This document shows positions 46,824 through 57,131 of a stretch of 64,000 nt of DNA, in pieces. A program made the position numbers and the translations under genes. Source of the stretch: Scortum barcoo. Its lineage: Eukaryota; Chordata; Actinopteri; Centrarchiformes; Terapontidae. Position 1 is the first letter of the stretch. The number at the start of each line of letters is the position of its first letter. Under the pieces are notes generated by a model that saw only the letters and a program-made list of their open reading frames with translations, ran no database searches and had not been told where the DNA came from. Location: positions 23,877,010 through 23,941,009 of the forward strand of contig CM041543.1 in the NCBI GenBank assembly GCA_023238725.1, written 5' to 3'.

Positions 46824-48161
46824 TACAGTAGATATAAAAAGTCTACACACCCCTGTTCAAATGCCAGGTTTTTGTGATGTAAAAAAATGACACCAAGATA
46901 AATAATTTCACAACTTTTTCCACCTTTAATGTGACCATATAACCCTGTACAACGCAATTGAAAAACAAAACTGAAACTTTTACAGGGGAAAAATAAAAAA
47001 TAAAAACTTAAAATAACCTGGTTGCATAAATATGCACACCCTTAAACTAATACTTTGGCTTTAATTACAGCACTCAGTCTTTTTGGGTAAGAGTCTATCA
47101 GCTATCTTGATGTGGCAATATTTGCCCACTCTTCTTTGCAAAACTGCTCCAAATCTGACAGATTGCGAGGGCATCTCCTATGCACAGCCCTCTTCAGATC
47201 ACCCCACAGATGTTCGATCGGATTCAGGTCTGGACTCTGGCTGGGCCGTTCCAAAACCTCAATTCTTATTCTGGTGAAGCCATTCTTTAGTTGATTTGGA
47301 TGTGTGCTTTGGGTCATTGTCGTGCTGAAAGATGAAGTTCCTCTTCATCTTCAGTTTTCTAACAGAAGTGGGAAGGTTTTGTGCCAACACTGACTGGTAT
47401 TTGGAACTGTTCATAATTCCCTCCACCCTGACTAAAGGCCCCAGTTCCAGCTGAAGAAAAACAGCCCCAAAGCATGATGCTGCCACCACCATGCTTCACT
47501 GTAGGTATGGTGTTCTTTTGGTGATGAGTAGTGTTGTTTTTGCGCCAAATATACCTTTTGGAATTATGGCCAAAAAGTTCAACCTTGGTTTCATCGGACC
47601 ACAACACATTTTCCCACATGCGTTTGGGAGATTTCAAATGTCTTTTTTCTTCACTGTGTTGCATGGTATATTTAATTCCTTGGAAATTCTTTTGTACCCT
47701 TCTCCTGACTGATATCTTTGAACAATGAGATCCCTCTGATGCTTTGGAAGCTCTCTGCGGACCATGGCTTGTGCTGGAAGATGTGGCTACAAAAATGTGA
47801 AGAAAAGCCTACTAGAACAGCTGAACTTTATTTGGGGTTAATCAGAGGCACTTTAAATGGTGACAGGTGTGTGCTGACTCCCATTTAACATGAGTTTGAA
47901 TGTAATTGGTTAAATCCGAACACAGCCATACCCCCAGTTATAAGAGGGTGTGCACACTTGTGCAACCTCATTATCTCAGTTGTTTATTTTTTACTTTACC
48001 TCCCTAAAAGATTTCAGTTTGTTTTTCAATTGTATTGTACAGGTTATAGGTCACATTAAAGGTGGAAAAAGTTGTGAAATTATTTATCTTGGTGTCATTT
48101 TTTTACATCACAAAAACCTGGCATTTGAACAGGGGTGTGCAGACTTTTTATATCCACTGTA
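46824..48161 (-). mobile_element. Tc1-like DNA transposon with both terminal inverted repeats
   Basis: TA dinucleotides flank the ends CAGTAGATATAAAAAGTC (46,826) and its inverted partner ending at 48,159. The inverted repeats stay nearly identical for over 120 bp, through CACACCCCTGTTCAAATGCC and TTTCACAACTTTTTCCACC. The element is about 1,334 bp, shorter than usual because the N-terminal half of its transposase gene is deleted. The ends look mobilisable if a source transposase exists. Confidence 0.95.
47102..47765 (-). pseudogene. Tc1 transposase, internally deleted and shifted
   Basis: DDE-type transposase, minus strand. A start at 47,765 gives MVRRELPKHQRDLIVQRYQS and GEGYKRISKELNIPC (first helix-turn-helix). 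It then jumps to KRHLKSPKRMWENV, so the second half of the DNA-binding domain is missing. Catalytic blocks are all present: WSDETKVELFG (first D), KHGGGSIMLWGCFSSAG, FQHDNDPKHTSK (second D) and SPDLNPIEHLWGDLKR (E), but in three frames with shifts near 47,430 and 47,280. Confidence 0.9.
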
Positions 48162-48300
48162 GGTTATTGTAATTATTATTAATATTATGATTTTATTATT
48201 TTAATTGTAATTATATTTGATGAGATGAAACCTGTTTCCTGCAGGAAATATAAAGATATTTGAAGAATTTAAATCACGATAATGTTTCGTTAACGTTTTC

Positions 48301-50515
48301 GTCTTTGTGTATCTGGACGATATTTTGATCTATTCCAGGAACTTACCTGATCATCAGCTCCATGTCCGCCAGGTGCTTCCAGAGGTTATTGGAGAATCGT
48401 CTCTTCGTCCTAAAAAGGAGAAATGCGAATTCCACGCCTCCCAGGTGGGTCGACTTCCTCGGCTTCATCATAAAAGAGGGCTGCGTATGCAAGCAGACCC
48501 AGCGAAGGTGAGAGCAGTAGCAGAATGGCCCATTCCAACCAACCGTAAGCTTCTGCAGCGCTTCCTGGGGTTTGCCAACTTTTATAGACGCTTCATCCGG
48601 AACTACAGCCAAGGAGGCGGCGCCCCTGACAGCCCTCACCTCCCCGTCTCGTCCCTTTGTCTGGAGTGAGGAAGCTGAGAAGGCGTTCAATCGGCTAAGG
48701 ACTCTGTTCACCACAGCCCCAGTCCTGGTTCAGCCAGATCCAGCTCAGCAATTCGTGGTAGAGGTGGATGCGTCGGATATCGGGGTCGGAGCAGTCTTGT
48801 CCCAGAGACGGGGGTCTGACGGTCGGCTCCATCCCTGTGCCTTCTTCTTCTCCCGCCGCCTCTCCCCTGCAGAGGCCAATTACGACGTCGGTACAATCGG
48901 GAGTTGCTGGCGGTCAAGATGGCGCTGGAGGAGTGGCGCCACTGGTTGGAGGGGTCAACACAGCCCTTCGTTGTCTGGACCGACCACAAGAACCTGGCCT
49001 ATATACAGACGGCGAAGCGGCTGAACTCTCGTCAGGCCAGATGGGCTCTCTTCTTCAGTCGCTTTGACTTCGTCCTCACCTACCGCCCCGGGTCCCGCAA
49101 CATCAAGCCCGACGCCCTCTCAAGACAGTTCAGCGTGGAGGAGAAGGTGCAGGAGGAGGAGAACATTCTTCCTACCTCCAGGGTCATCGCTGCTATCACC
49201 TGGGACATAGAGAACGCCGTCCTGCGGGCTCAACAGCAGCAGCCAGACCCCGGGCAGGGACCTCCGGGCCGCTTGTTTGTCCCTGACGCTGTCCGGTCAC
49301 AAGTTCTGCAATGGGCTCACTCGTCCAAGCTCTCATGTCACCCAGGCATCAACCGTACCATCAGTCTCATTAAGCGTCATTTCTGGTGGAGGAACATGGA
49401 GGCAGATATAAGGGGTTTTGTTCAGGCCTGCACCGTCTGCGCCAGAGGGAAGAGCTCTCATCAACCTCCGTCCGGCCTCCTTCAGCCCCTTTCTGTTCCT
49501 GGGCGGCCCTGGTCCCACATCGCCCTGGATTTTGTCACAGGTTTGCCCCCGTCCAATGGGAAGACAGTCATATTGACCATAGTTGACCGATTTTCTAAGG
49601 CAGCCCATTTTGTTGCCCTCGCCAAGCTCCCCACAGCCCGTGAGACAGCCGACCTTCTCACCAACCACGTCGTACGCCTTCATGGCATTCCACGGGACAT
49701 TGTGTCGGATCGGGGTCCGCAGTTCATCTCACAGGTTTGGAAGTCATTCTGTAACGGGACTGGGGGCGTCAGTGAGTCTCACCTCGGGGTTCCATCCTCA
49801 ATCAAACGGGCAGACGGAGAGGACGAACCAGGACCTAGAGTCAGCGCTACGCTGTGTCACGGCCGGCAACCAGAGTACTTGGTGCACATACCTCCCCTGG
49901 GTCGAACTCGCTCACAACTCCCTGGTTAGTTCCGCTACTGGTGTTTCCCCCTTTGAGGCCTCGCTAGGTTACCAACCACCACTGTTTCCACGCCAGGAAC
50001 AAGAGTTGGCCGTTCCCTCCATCCAACATCATCTCCAACGGTGTAAGGCGGTATGGCAAAGGACCCAGGCCGCCTTGGAGGCCACCGTTCAGCGGAATCG
50101 GCGATCGGCAGACAAGCACCGATTACCTGCTCCCCAGTACTCCCAAGGTCAGTCCGTTTGGTTGTCTTCCAGAAACATTCCCCTGAGATGCGAATCCCGC
50201 AAACTGTCCCCTCGCTACCTGGGTCCCTTCATAATTCAAGAAATCATTAACCTCTCCGCCGTCCGCCTCAAGCTGCCCTCATCTATGAGGATCCATCCCA
50301 CCTTTCATGTGTCCCAGATAAAGCCGGTGGTCATGTTCAAGCGCCCTGAGTCCTCCTCCTGGACCCCCCACCCGGATCATTGATGACCACCCAGCATTCA
50401 CGGTGCGTCGCCTCCTGGACGTGAGACGGCGGGGCCGGGGACTGCAGTATGTGGTGGACTGGGAGGGTTATGATCCGGAGGAACGATCATGGATTCCCTG
50501 ACGACAGATCCTGGA
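48301..50515 (+). pseudogene. Gypsy pol: RT end, RNase H, integrase, chromodomain
   Basis: RT end: YLDDILIYSRNLPDHQLH, KKEKCEFHASQV and FLGFANFYRRFIRNYSQ. RNase H: FVVEVDASDIGVGAVLSQR and VVWTDHKNLAYIQTAKRLN. Integrase zinc finger HHCC: SCHPGINRTISLIKRHFWW with CTVCARGK, then the core with HIALDFVTGLPPSNGK, IVSDRGPQFISQVWKSF and, in the next frame, PQSNGQTERTNQDLESAL (the glutamate). Then VKLSPRYLGPF-type C-terminal DNA-binding and HPTFHVSQIKPV, and a chromodomain (VRRLLDVRRRGRGLQYVVDW, EGYDPEERSWIPR). Frame breaks near 48,430, 48,610, 48,890, 49,750 and 50,380. The chromodomain may direct integration to marked chromatin, as known for this clade. Confidence 0.92.
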
Positions 50516-50605
50516 CCATAACATGGTCAAACGTTTCCACCACCGGGACCACCCTGACAAGCATTCCAAAGGGTCACCTGGAGGTGACCGTTGAGGGGGG
50601 GGTAC

Positions 50606-51188
50606 TGTTAGGATCCCTGTCTTGTGTTTTGTCTCCCCCCTGTCTGTCACTGTCTGTTTGTTGGCCGCATAGGAGGACGAGGTAACTCCAGGGCATTCAC
50701 TACCACACCTGGTTCAGCCGCACCACCTGGCAGTCATTCTACAATCAACCCACCAACAGGATTTAAGCCCGGCTCATTCATCCACTCATCGCCAGATCGT
50801 TCAGTTACCTCTCTCGGTACTTCGTGGCTTCTAGCAACAATTCTTTCCTTGAACTCTTGCCTGTACCTAACCCATTCTGTTTTTGTACTCCAGACTCCTG
50901 GCTCCAGCCAATTGCGGCTGCCTCCCTGGCTTACCTCGTCTTCCTCCTGGCCTCATCTCCCCCTCTGCAGTCCTCCCCTGCAGCTCTCTGGTGCAGCTCG
51001 GCTCTCTGCCCCTGCGGCATCAGCCCCACGCCAAGCCGTGACGCCCATAACGGCTGGCCAAACTCAGATTTTTGATTTCCTACTCATTGAAAAGAACATT
51101 AAAACTCTGTTGAAACTTCAATCCATCTGGTGTCCGCTCTACTCTGCATTTCGGGTGTCTAGCTCCTCTCTGCCTGGGAATCGTAACA
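50606..51188 (+). repeat. 3' LTR of the chromovirus
   Basis: TGTTAGGATCCCTG to GGGAATCGTAACA, with a short imperfect inverted repeat at its ends (TGTTAGGATCCC / GGGAATCGTAACA). Confidence 0.88.
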
Positions 51189-51269
51189 TTGTCAGAGTTT
51201 TGAACAGGGTGGTTTTGGACTGTGCTTTAAAAACCTCCACAGGCTGCCTGTTGGCTCAATCTGGTGCAG

Positions 51270-51425
51270 AGGATGGCTGCCGTGTCTCGAGCTCCCTCTC
51301 AGCTTTTTTTCTATTATTTAGTTTTTCTGAAAGCTGCACACTGCCAAAGCATGCATCATACAATATGATAGAGAAAAACTTTTACTCATCAGGTCGGTGG
51401 TAGAAAACACTTTTTCACTGCCAGG
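51270..51425 (+). mobile_element. 5' fragment of the Rex1/CR1-like LINE
   Basis: GAGGATGGCTGCCGTGTCTC through CATACAATATGATAGAGAAA and GGTCGGTGGTAGAAAACAC matches the reverse complement of 62,690-62,855, the 5' end of the minus-strand LINE. Only about 150 bp remain, with a small internal gap. Confidence 0.8.
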
Positions 51426-51639
51426 AGTTTACCTGTTGTCTGTTTTATTTTATTGCTAAGGTTCTTATTTGATTTTAGTTCTGTATCTATATTTCTTTTG
51501 CACTTGTGGCCTCTCTTTCTAAAATATTGTTGAGCATCGTTTAAGGAGCCAGAGACTCGAGAGTTTCATTGCCAGAGACTGACTCCATGTAATTGTTGTG
51601 CACATGATGATAATAATAAATCTGGAAATCATGAAGCTT

Positions 51640-52005
51640 CAATCTGCTACTGCTACTTAATACTACTTAATACTACTAATACTAATACTTAATACTGCTA
51701 CTGCTACTTAACTACTAATACTAATACTTAATACTACTATACTGCTACTTAATACTACTAATACTACTAATACTAATACTAATACTTAATACTTAATACT
51801 ACTAATACTTAATACTACTAATACTAATACTTAATACTGCTTAATACTGCTACTTAATACTACTTAATACTACTAATACTAATACTTAATACTTACTACT
51901 GCTACTTAATACTACTTAATAATGCTAATACTACTAATATTAAAACTTAATACTACTAATACTACTTAATACTACTTAATACTACTAATACTAATACTTT
52001 ACTCT
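51640..52005. repeat. TACTAATACTTAATA minisatellite, long array
   Basis: About 360 bp of irregular TACTAATACT, ACTTAATACT and GCTACTGCTACT units. Same units as at 1,678-1,770. Confidence 0.92.
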
Positions 52006-52585
52006 CAGGCATCAGTTTAATTTACAACCCTCTTAAGTCATTAAGGACAAAAATGTCCACTTCTGAAAAACTGCTATAAAAACTTTACAGATTAATATTT
52101 TTCCTGCTTGTTTTTGCATAAATCTCTTAAACAACTTCAGTCCTGCTCAAAACTACAAAACATTCAATCATTTTTAATATTTTAACTCTTTAAATGACAG
52201 TTTGATTACATGATGCTAATATTATTTTATGGAAAAAAAACAACAAAAATGATTTATTCTCCATAAAACAAATGTTGTGGGGCTGGGGGATTTTTTTTTT
52301 TATCAGTCTTGGATATGTCAAAGATTAGCCAAAATATTGACTTTGATGCATTATTAGTTTTTGTGTAGCATCAGATTTAAAATTTACTACCCTCTTAAGT
52401 CATTAAGGACAAAAATGTCAATGTCCCATTAAGTCCCATTAAAACCACATTTTTTAATCTCATAGCCATTACAAAATATAATCATGCATTCTGTAATGTT
52501 CGGTTTCATTTGTGAGAAAAAGTAACAGTAAAATCTGTCATTTTTACTGTTCACCACTAAAATCAGCCATTTCCCCATTATAGAC
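52006..52585. other. Unassigned; contains a short direct repeat
   Basis: The block CTCTTAAGTCATTAAGGACA occurs at about 52,031 and again at about 52,393, both followed by AAAATGTC, so the region may be a diverged duplication or element ends. No gene. Confidence 0.45.
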
Positions 52586-52586
52586 C

Positions 52587-52748
52587 TGTGTGTGTGTGTG
52601 TGTGTGTGTGTGAGTGTGTGAGAGAGTGTGTGTGTGTGTGTGAGTGTGTGAGTCTGTGTGTGTGTGTGTCTGTGTGTGTGTGTGAGTGTGAGTCTGTGTG
52701 TGTGTGTCTGTGTGTGTGTCTGTGTGTGTCTCTGTGTGTGTGTGTGTT
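52587..52748. repeat. (GT)n microsatellite with GA and CT interruptions
   Basis: GT runs broken by GTGAGTGTGA and TCTGTG units. Confidence 0.95.
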
Positions 52749-53084
52749 TGCTGTTTCATGTCTCTTTGAAGTAGACAGATTGACCTTAGCTTGACCTTAT
52801 TGACTCATTTAGAGCTTGTAATGTCTGATAAAGGTACTTTAGTCTGCTGTCATACACAGCATACATGCACTCTTTCATGTCAATAAAAACATGGCTCCTT
52901 CTCTTACTGCACTTCAAAGTGTCACTGTGGAGAAAACAACAACAGTCAGTGAGTTTCTGCTGTTGGCTGGAGTCCTGTCACAAACTGTTTGTAGCTCGGC
53001 TGTCTGCTCGTTTCATTCCTCTTCTTCCTCTCTTGACGTTTCCACTGAGAGTGGAGAGGACACAAAGACGAAACACGACACTAG

Positions 53085-53461
53085 GACATGACGAACCTGA
53101 AAGGAAACTGCTTTCTCACTTCAGGTTTGTCATGTTGATAATAATGCTGATGACCTCTTGAGTGAAAAATAAAAGAGGATTCCACGTTGTAAATCCTGGT
53201 GATGGCGCACCGTGTCGGCCCCTGGAGTCAAACCTCTGGCAGCAGGAACACAGAGGGTAGTCTCTGCATTAGGAGGAAAGACTTGGCCCACTTTATGAAG
53301 TCCATCCTGTTGCAGGATCCTTTGAGTCCTCTCCACTCTCAGTGGAAAGGTCAGGAGAGGAAGAAGAGGAAGCAGAATGATCTGACTCCACCACAAAGTC
53401 CACATCAGACTCTCCTTCTGAGGATGTGGATGTTTCACTTTCCAAACTTTAAGTCCCATTA
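53085..53461 (-). mobile_element. piggyBac-like transposase N-terminal fragment
   Basis: On the minus strand an acidic leader (SESETSTSSEGESDVDFVVE then STESGEDSKDPATGW) is followed by PPNAETTLCVPAARGLTPG and, after shifts, FTQEVISIIINMTNLK. This is the pattern of the start of the piggyBac DDE domain. The acidic segment STESGED recurs at 53,036-53,062 on the + strand, pointing to a local inverted rearrangement. No terminal repeats identified. Confidence 0.55.
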
Positions 53462-53882
53462 ACCCTCATTAGTTATTAACACATCGAGGTGAACGCCTGA
53501 ACATTTTATTTAAACATTTTCAGACTGAAACTGTAAAATGAACTGAACACTTTGTGAGCGTGGACGTTCATTTGTCATCTTCACTTGATAAACTAATCTC
53601 AGTTTAAAGGTCCACTTACTGGCTGTTTAGTCTCTTTAACTTCGCATTATTTTGTCACAGATATTTTTTATCCTTTCCTTTGCTGCAACAACTCAGTTAC
53701 TCTAAAACAGAATAATTATAAGTAATATTCACAGTTTGATTCTTTTCTTTCATTTCTTTCTTTTTTTAATGTGCGTTAGTTTCTGATCCTTTAATGAGTC
53801 TCAGCAAGTCACCTGTAAAGAAGATCTCTGAATGAACCTGCTTTACAGTTTGAGACAGAGTCAGCCATCTTGTATTAAAGAC

Positions 53883-53885
<3 letters not shown>

Positions 53886-53929
<44 letters not shown>
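53886..53929. repeat. (TG)n tract next to an ASAP2 splice acceptor
   Basis: About 22 TG units ending 15 bases before the inferred exon start at 53,945. Confidence 0.95.
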
Positions 53930-53930
<1 letters not shown>

Positions 53931-53944
53931 AGTTCAGGACTCAG

Positions 53945-56782
53945 CTCAGACGGGGAAGTTTAACGTCCACGTTCATGTGGAGTACGAGTGGCGTCTCCAG
54001 AATGAGGACCTGGATGAGAGTGATGACGAGATGGAGGACAAGGTCAGCTGGTTTTATGTGGAGCAGCGTGTAGACATGAAGCGGTTCAGGTGTCTAACCA
54101 CATGTTTCCTGCAGCCAATCCCCAACCGGCGTGAGGAGCGTCCGCTCAGCTGCTTCGTGTCGGGCAGCGGCCCCATGCAGCCCAACCTGGCAGCGTTGGC
54201 CCGCGATGTTTGCCGCCTGCATGGTGCGGGACAAACAGAGGCCTCAGGTCCCCAGCATGATGATCAGCAACGAGACCTACAGCACCATGATGGACATCAA
54301 CCTGCCGCCGCCGGGACCGACGCCGCCGCTGCCTGCCCAGAGTACCCAACAGAGGTCAGAGGTCGTCTGCTGTGAATGAGCAGTGCCAGAAAGTGGAAGG
54401 AGCCGGGAAAAGAGACAGAGAAGACAATAATAGATAGAATAGATCAGACTGATCGGCCATTGATCGTTATTGGTTGATATTTGTTGTAAATGCTTTGATC
54501 GGCGGTTTCTATAAAGGCCGATCAGACGATACAAAACATGTGAGACAGTTTCTCTAAAATGGCCTCATCGCTCAGGCTGCTCGAGGTGTCTGAAAAAGAA
54601 AACACATTTCCAGTTTGCAAGGTGTGTTTCAAAGAAATCCCTCATGGAGGAACACAACCAAAACATTTCAACAGCACAAAGCTCATCACACATTTGAAGG
54701 TTCAACACCAGCTGACACTAAAGCAGAGAGAACGCTCAGCGACTCAGCTGACAGTCCGTCGCTGACAGACGACCACAGCAGCCCTACAGAGAGAGCAGCA
54801 AGAAAGCAAAAGAAATATCAGGCAGAATCTTTGAATCTCGAGGCCTCGATCAGCAGCTGCTGACTGTGGAGGATCCACACGACACTGCAGGACCAAGATG
54901 GTACCTGCCAATAAATACACACTTAGCAATTCATCACACTTTTAATACTTCATGTTAAAAGTTGGCTCAGGACTGTTGAAGTTTATTTATATATGTGTTG
55001 TTATTTACATGTTTTCATGCAAATCCAGTTAATTTGACATCATTAACATGAAATGAACTGAAGTGAACTCAACGTAGATTTCACAGGTTTGTTAACCTCC
55101 ATTTTTTGAGAGAAGTTCACTCTGACCTTTGGGATGAATCATGTTCATGTCACATGATGTGTTAAACCACTAGACCACGACAAGGAGACGCTCTAATGTG
55201 TAATATTGATCCTCATCCTGCAGCCACAGCTGATCAATGAGCTGATCGGTTTATTAGCTGCCTCCCTCCTCAGTGTCCGTTCTGTCTCCCTGCAGGTTCA
55301 GGACTCAGTAAACCTGCTGCCACAGAAACTGTAGGAAGACAGCGGTCGTCCTCCGACCCCCCCAACCCTCAGACCCCCGAGAGGAACTCCTCCATGTACG
55401 GTGAGGTGTCACTTCCTGATGTCGCAGTGATGTCACAGTGTACTCCAGCGTGTGTCGGTACACTGTGACATCACTGCAGGGTGTGTTTACAGGTGAAACA
55501 CACCTGACCAACCACAGCCAGGAGACCAGGAACAAGCTGTGCTGTTCAGTGTGTGACCCCACAGTCCACCACACTCAAAGGAGCCCAGACTGAAACTAAA
55601 GAAAGGAACCGCTGAAAAGGAGAACTGTTAGGAAACAAACGATCCAATCTGAGAGTTTCTGATTTTATATTCACATGTTGTGAAACCTGTTTTATGTTTT
55701 ATTCTGGGAGAATCTTGAAATCCAGGTTGTTTTCCTGCTTAAATGAAGGTGAGTCAGATCTTCTGTCCTCCTCTCTCTCAGTGCTCCCAGCAGCTCCTCC
55801 TCCAGTCAACAAGAGGTCCAGCATGTTGGACACCAAGACCCTGTCAGCCAGGGACACCCCCCTCCCACCTCTCCCACCAGTAACAGGAGGCCTCCCCCCA
55901 GTGCCTCCAGTCCCACAACAGCCCACCATCCCACCACCCCCCCACTTCAAAGCTCCGCCCCTCCCTCCACCAGTGCCCAGTCACCAAACCAGCAGGACCT
56001 CCAGGACCCAAGTCCCCCAAATCACCCACCGGGTACATAGTGGATCGTACTGGATCATGCTGGATCGTACTGGATCGTGCTGGTCTGTACTCGTTAGTGC
56101 TGGCTGGTCTTTCCTGGTCTTTAATAGTCTGCACTAGTTTGAACCAGCTGTAACTTGATGTACTTTTAATTTGAATCAGTCAGTTTGATTGTTTTCTGAT
56201 TCCAGATCAGTGAAACGTCCTCCTCAGAGACTGCCTGTAGTGGCAAACAGTAATCTTACTTCTTAATCCACTCGAACTTTTAACAGAAGGCAAGTCCAAA
56301 TCCCCACAAAGTTCAATCCCAAACCCAGAAGCACCTTCTCAGTAAGTCCTCAAACACAACAGGGAAAAACACACAGGTCAGAGGTCAGAGGTCAATACTG
56401 AGGGTGACACAGTCAGCAGAAGGAGAGTGAGACAGGTGGATTTAAAGAGATCAATAAAAAAGGTCAATTCAGTGAAGCTCAGAGACGTTTTTCAGACGTT
56501 TTGTTCAGAATCTCTTTAGCAGAAACACCTACAAGTTTTTCCTTCTGCATGAAGATGGACAGTTGCTGTTTGGGGAGTTCAGCTCAGATCCATTAATCCT
56601 GAATTTATTCCAGTTTTTAGATGCAAAATATCCAAATAATTATAAATGTGCTGATTCCAGTTTGGGAGGGAGACTGTGTTCATTTGAGTTTTTGTTCATG
56701 TAGTTTGCTTCAGTTTATTGTCCTTTAACCAGCATGAATCAAAGCTCACTGTATCTCACTGTATATACAGCATAATAAGTGT

Positions 56783-56824
<42 letters not shown>

Positions 56825-57131
56825 CACAAGCACTACAAGCCTCAGAGAGTGAAGGCCATCTACAACTGTTCAGCTGATAATCCAGACGAGCTGACGTTCA
56901 CTGAGGGGGAGGTGATCGTGGTGGACGGGGAGGAGGACAGCGAGTGGTGGGTGAGTGACAGCTACACCTCCCAAACAGGAAATACATCATCAGCGCCCTC
57001 TGACCACACCTTTAACAAAGATATGGAGTCACATTTGGCCTTCTCTCTTCTTTCAGGTGGGTCACATTGAAGGAGAGCCCACCAGGCGAGGAGTGTTTCC
57101 CGTCACCTTCGTTCACTTCATCACAGAGTGA
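53945..57131 (+). CDS. ASAP2: ASAP2, six C-terminal exons (linker, proline-rich region, SH3)
   Basis: Exons 53,945-54,042, 54,115-54,354, 55,309-55,400, 55,782-56,032, 56,825-56,950 and 57,057-57,131 (stop TGA). The first encodes AQTGKFNVHVHVEYEWRLQ and NEDLDESDDEMEDK, the segment after the ankyrin repeats in ASAP1/2. The second has PIPNRREERPLS and ISNETYSTMMDINLPPPGP. The third has VGRQRSSSDPP, the fourth a proline-rich SH3-ligand region (PLPPLPPVTGGLPPVPPVP). The last two form the SH3 domain: RVKAIYNCSADNPDELTF, GEEDSEWW and VGHIEGEPTRRGVFPVTFVH. All phases agree only if one T of the TTT at 54,209-54,211 is dropped; with it, exon 2 is shifted after LAALARDV. For exon 3, acceptors at 55,295, 55,301 and 55,308 exist and only the last keeps frame. 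Small extra exons between 56,032 and 56,825 are possible. Domains BAR to ankyrin are not in the window apart from the exon at 9,367. Confidence 0.93.
54420..54880 (+). mobile_element. hAT-type fragment with BED zinc finger
   Basis: Open from 54,559: MASSLRLLEVSEKENTFPVC. The BED finger is read as CKVCFKEIPHGG and KLITHLKVQH (C-x2-C and H-x4-H), the DNA-binding domain of hAT transposases and ZBED proteins. The frame then shifts near 54,735 (DHSSPTERAARKQ in the next frame) and no catalytic domain follows. Sits in the ASAP2 intron between 54,354 and 55,309. Confidence 0.7.
56786..56822. repeat. (GT)n tract abutting the SH3-exon acceptor
   Basis: The GT run is directly followed by AG and the exon at 56,825, so it takes the place of a normal pyrimidine tract. 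Confidence 0.95.

Larger units (their letters stand above)
48301..51188 (+). mobile_element. Ty3/gypsy chromovirus, 5'-truncated, with 3' LTR
   Basis: Begins abruptly within the RT active-site block (FVYLDDILIYSRN) and runs through RNase H, integrase and a C-terminal chromodomain to a purine tract (GAGGGGGGGGTAC) and a 583-bp LTR. The 5' LTR, gag, protease and most of RT are missing. High GC marks it off from the surrounding DNA. Confidence 0.94.

Noticed and set aside
52544..52794. Open frames rich in Thr/His or Val/Cys
   Set aside because: Direct translation of the GT microsatellite.
56206..56341. Possible small ASAP2 exons (after TCCAG at 56,205, and 56,287-56,341 before GTAAGT)
   Set aside because: Their lengths do not keep the frame between the proline-rich and SH3 exons, which already join perfectly without them, and the peptides do not match the family.
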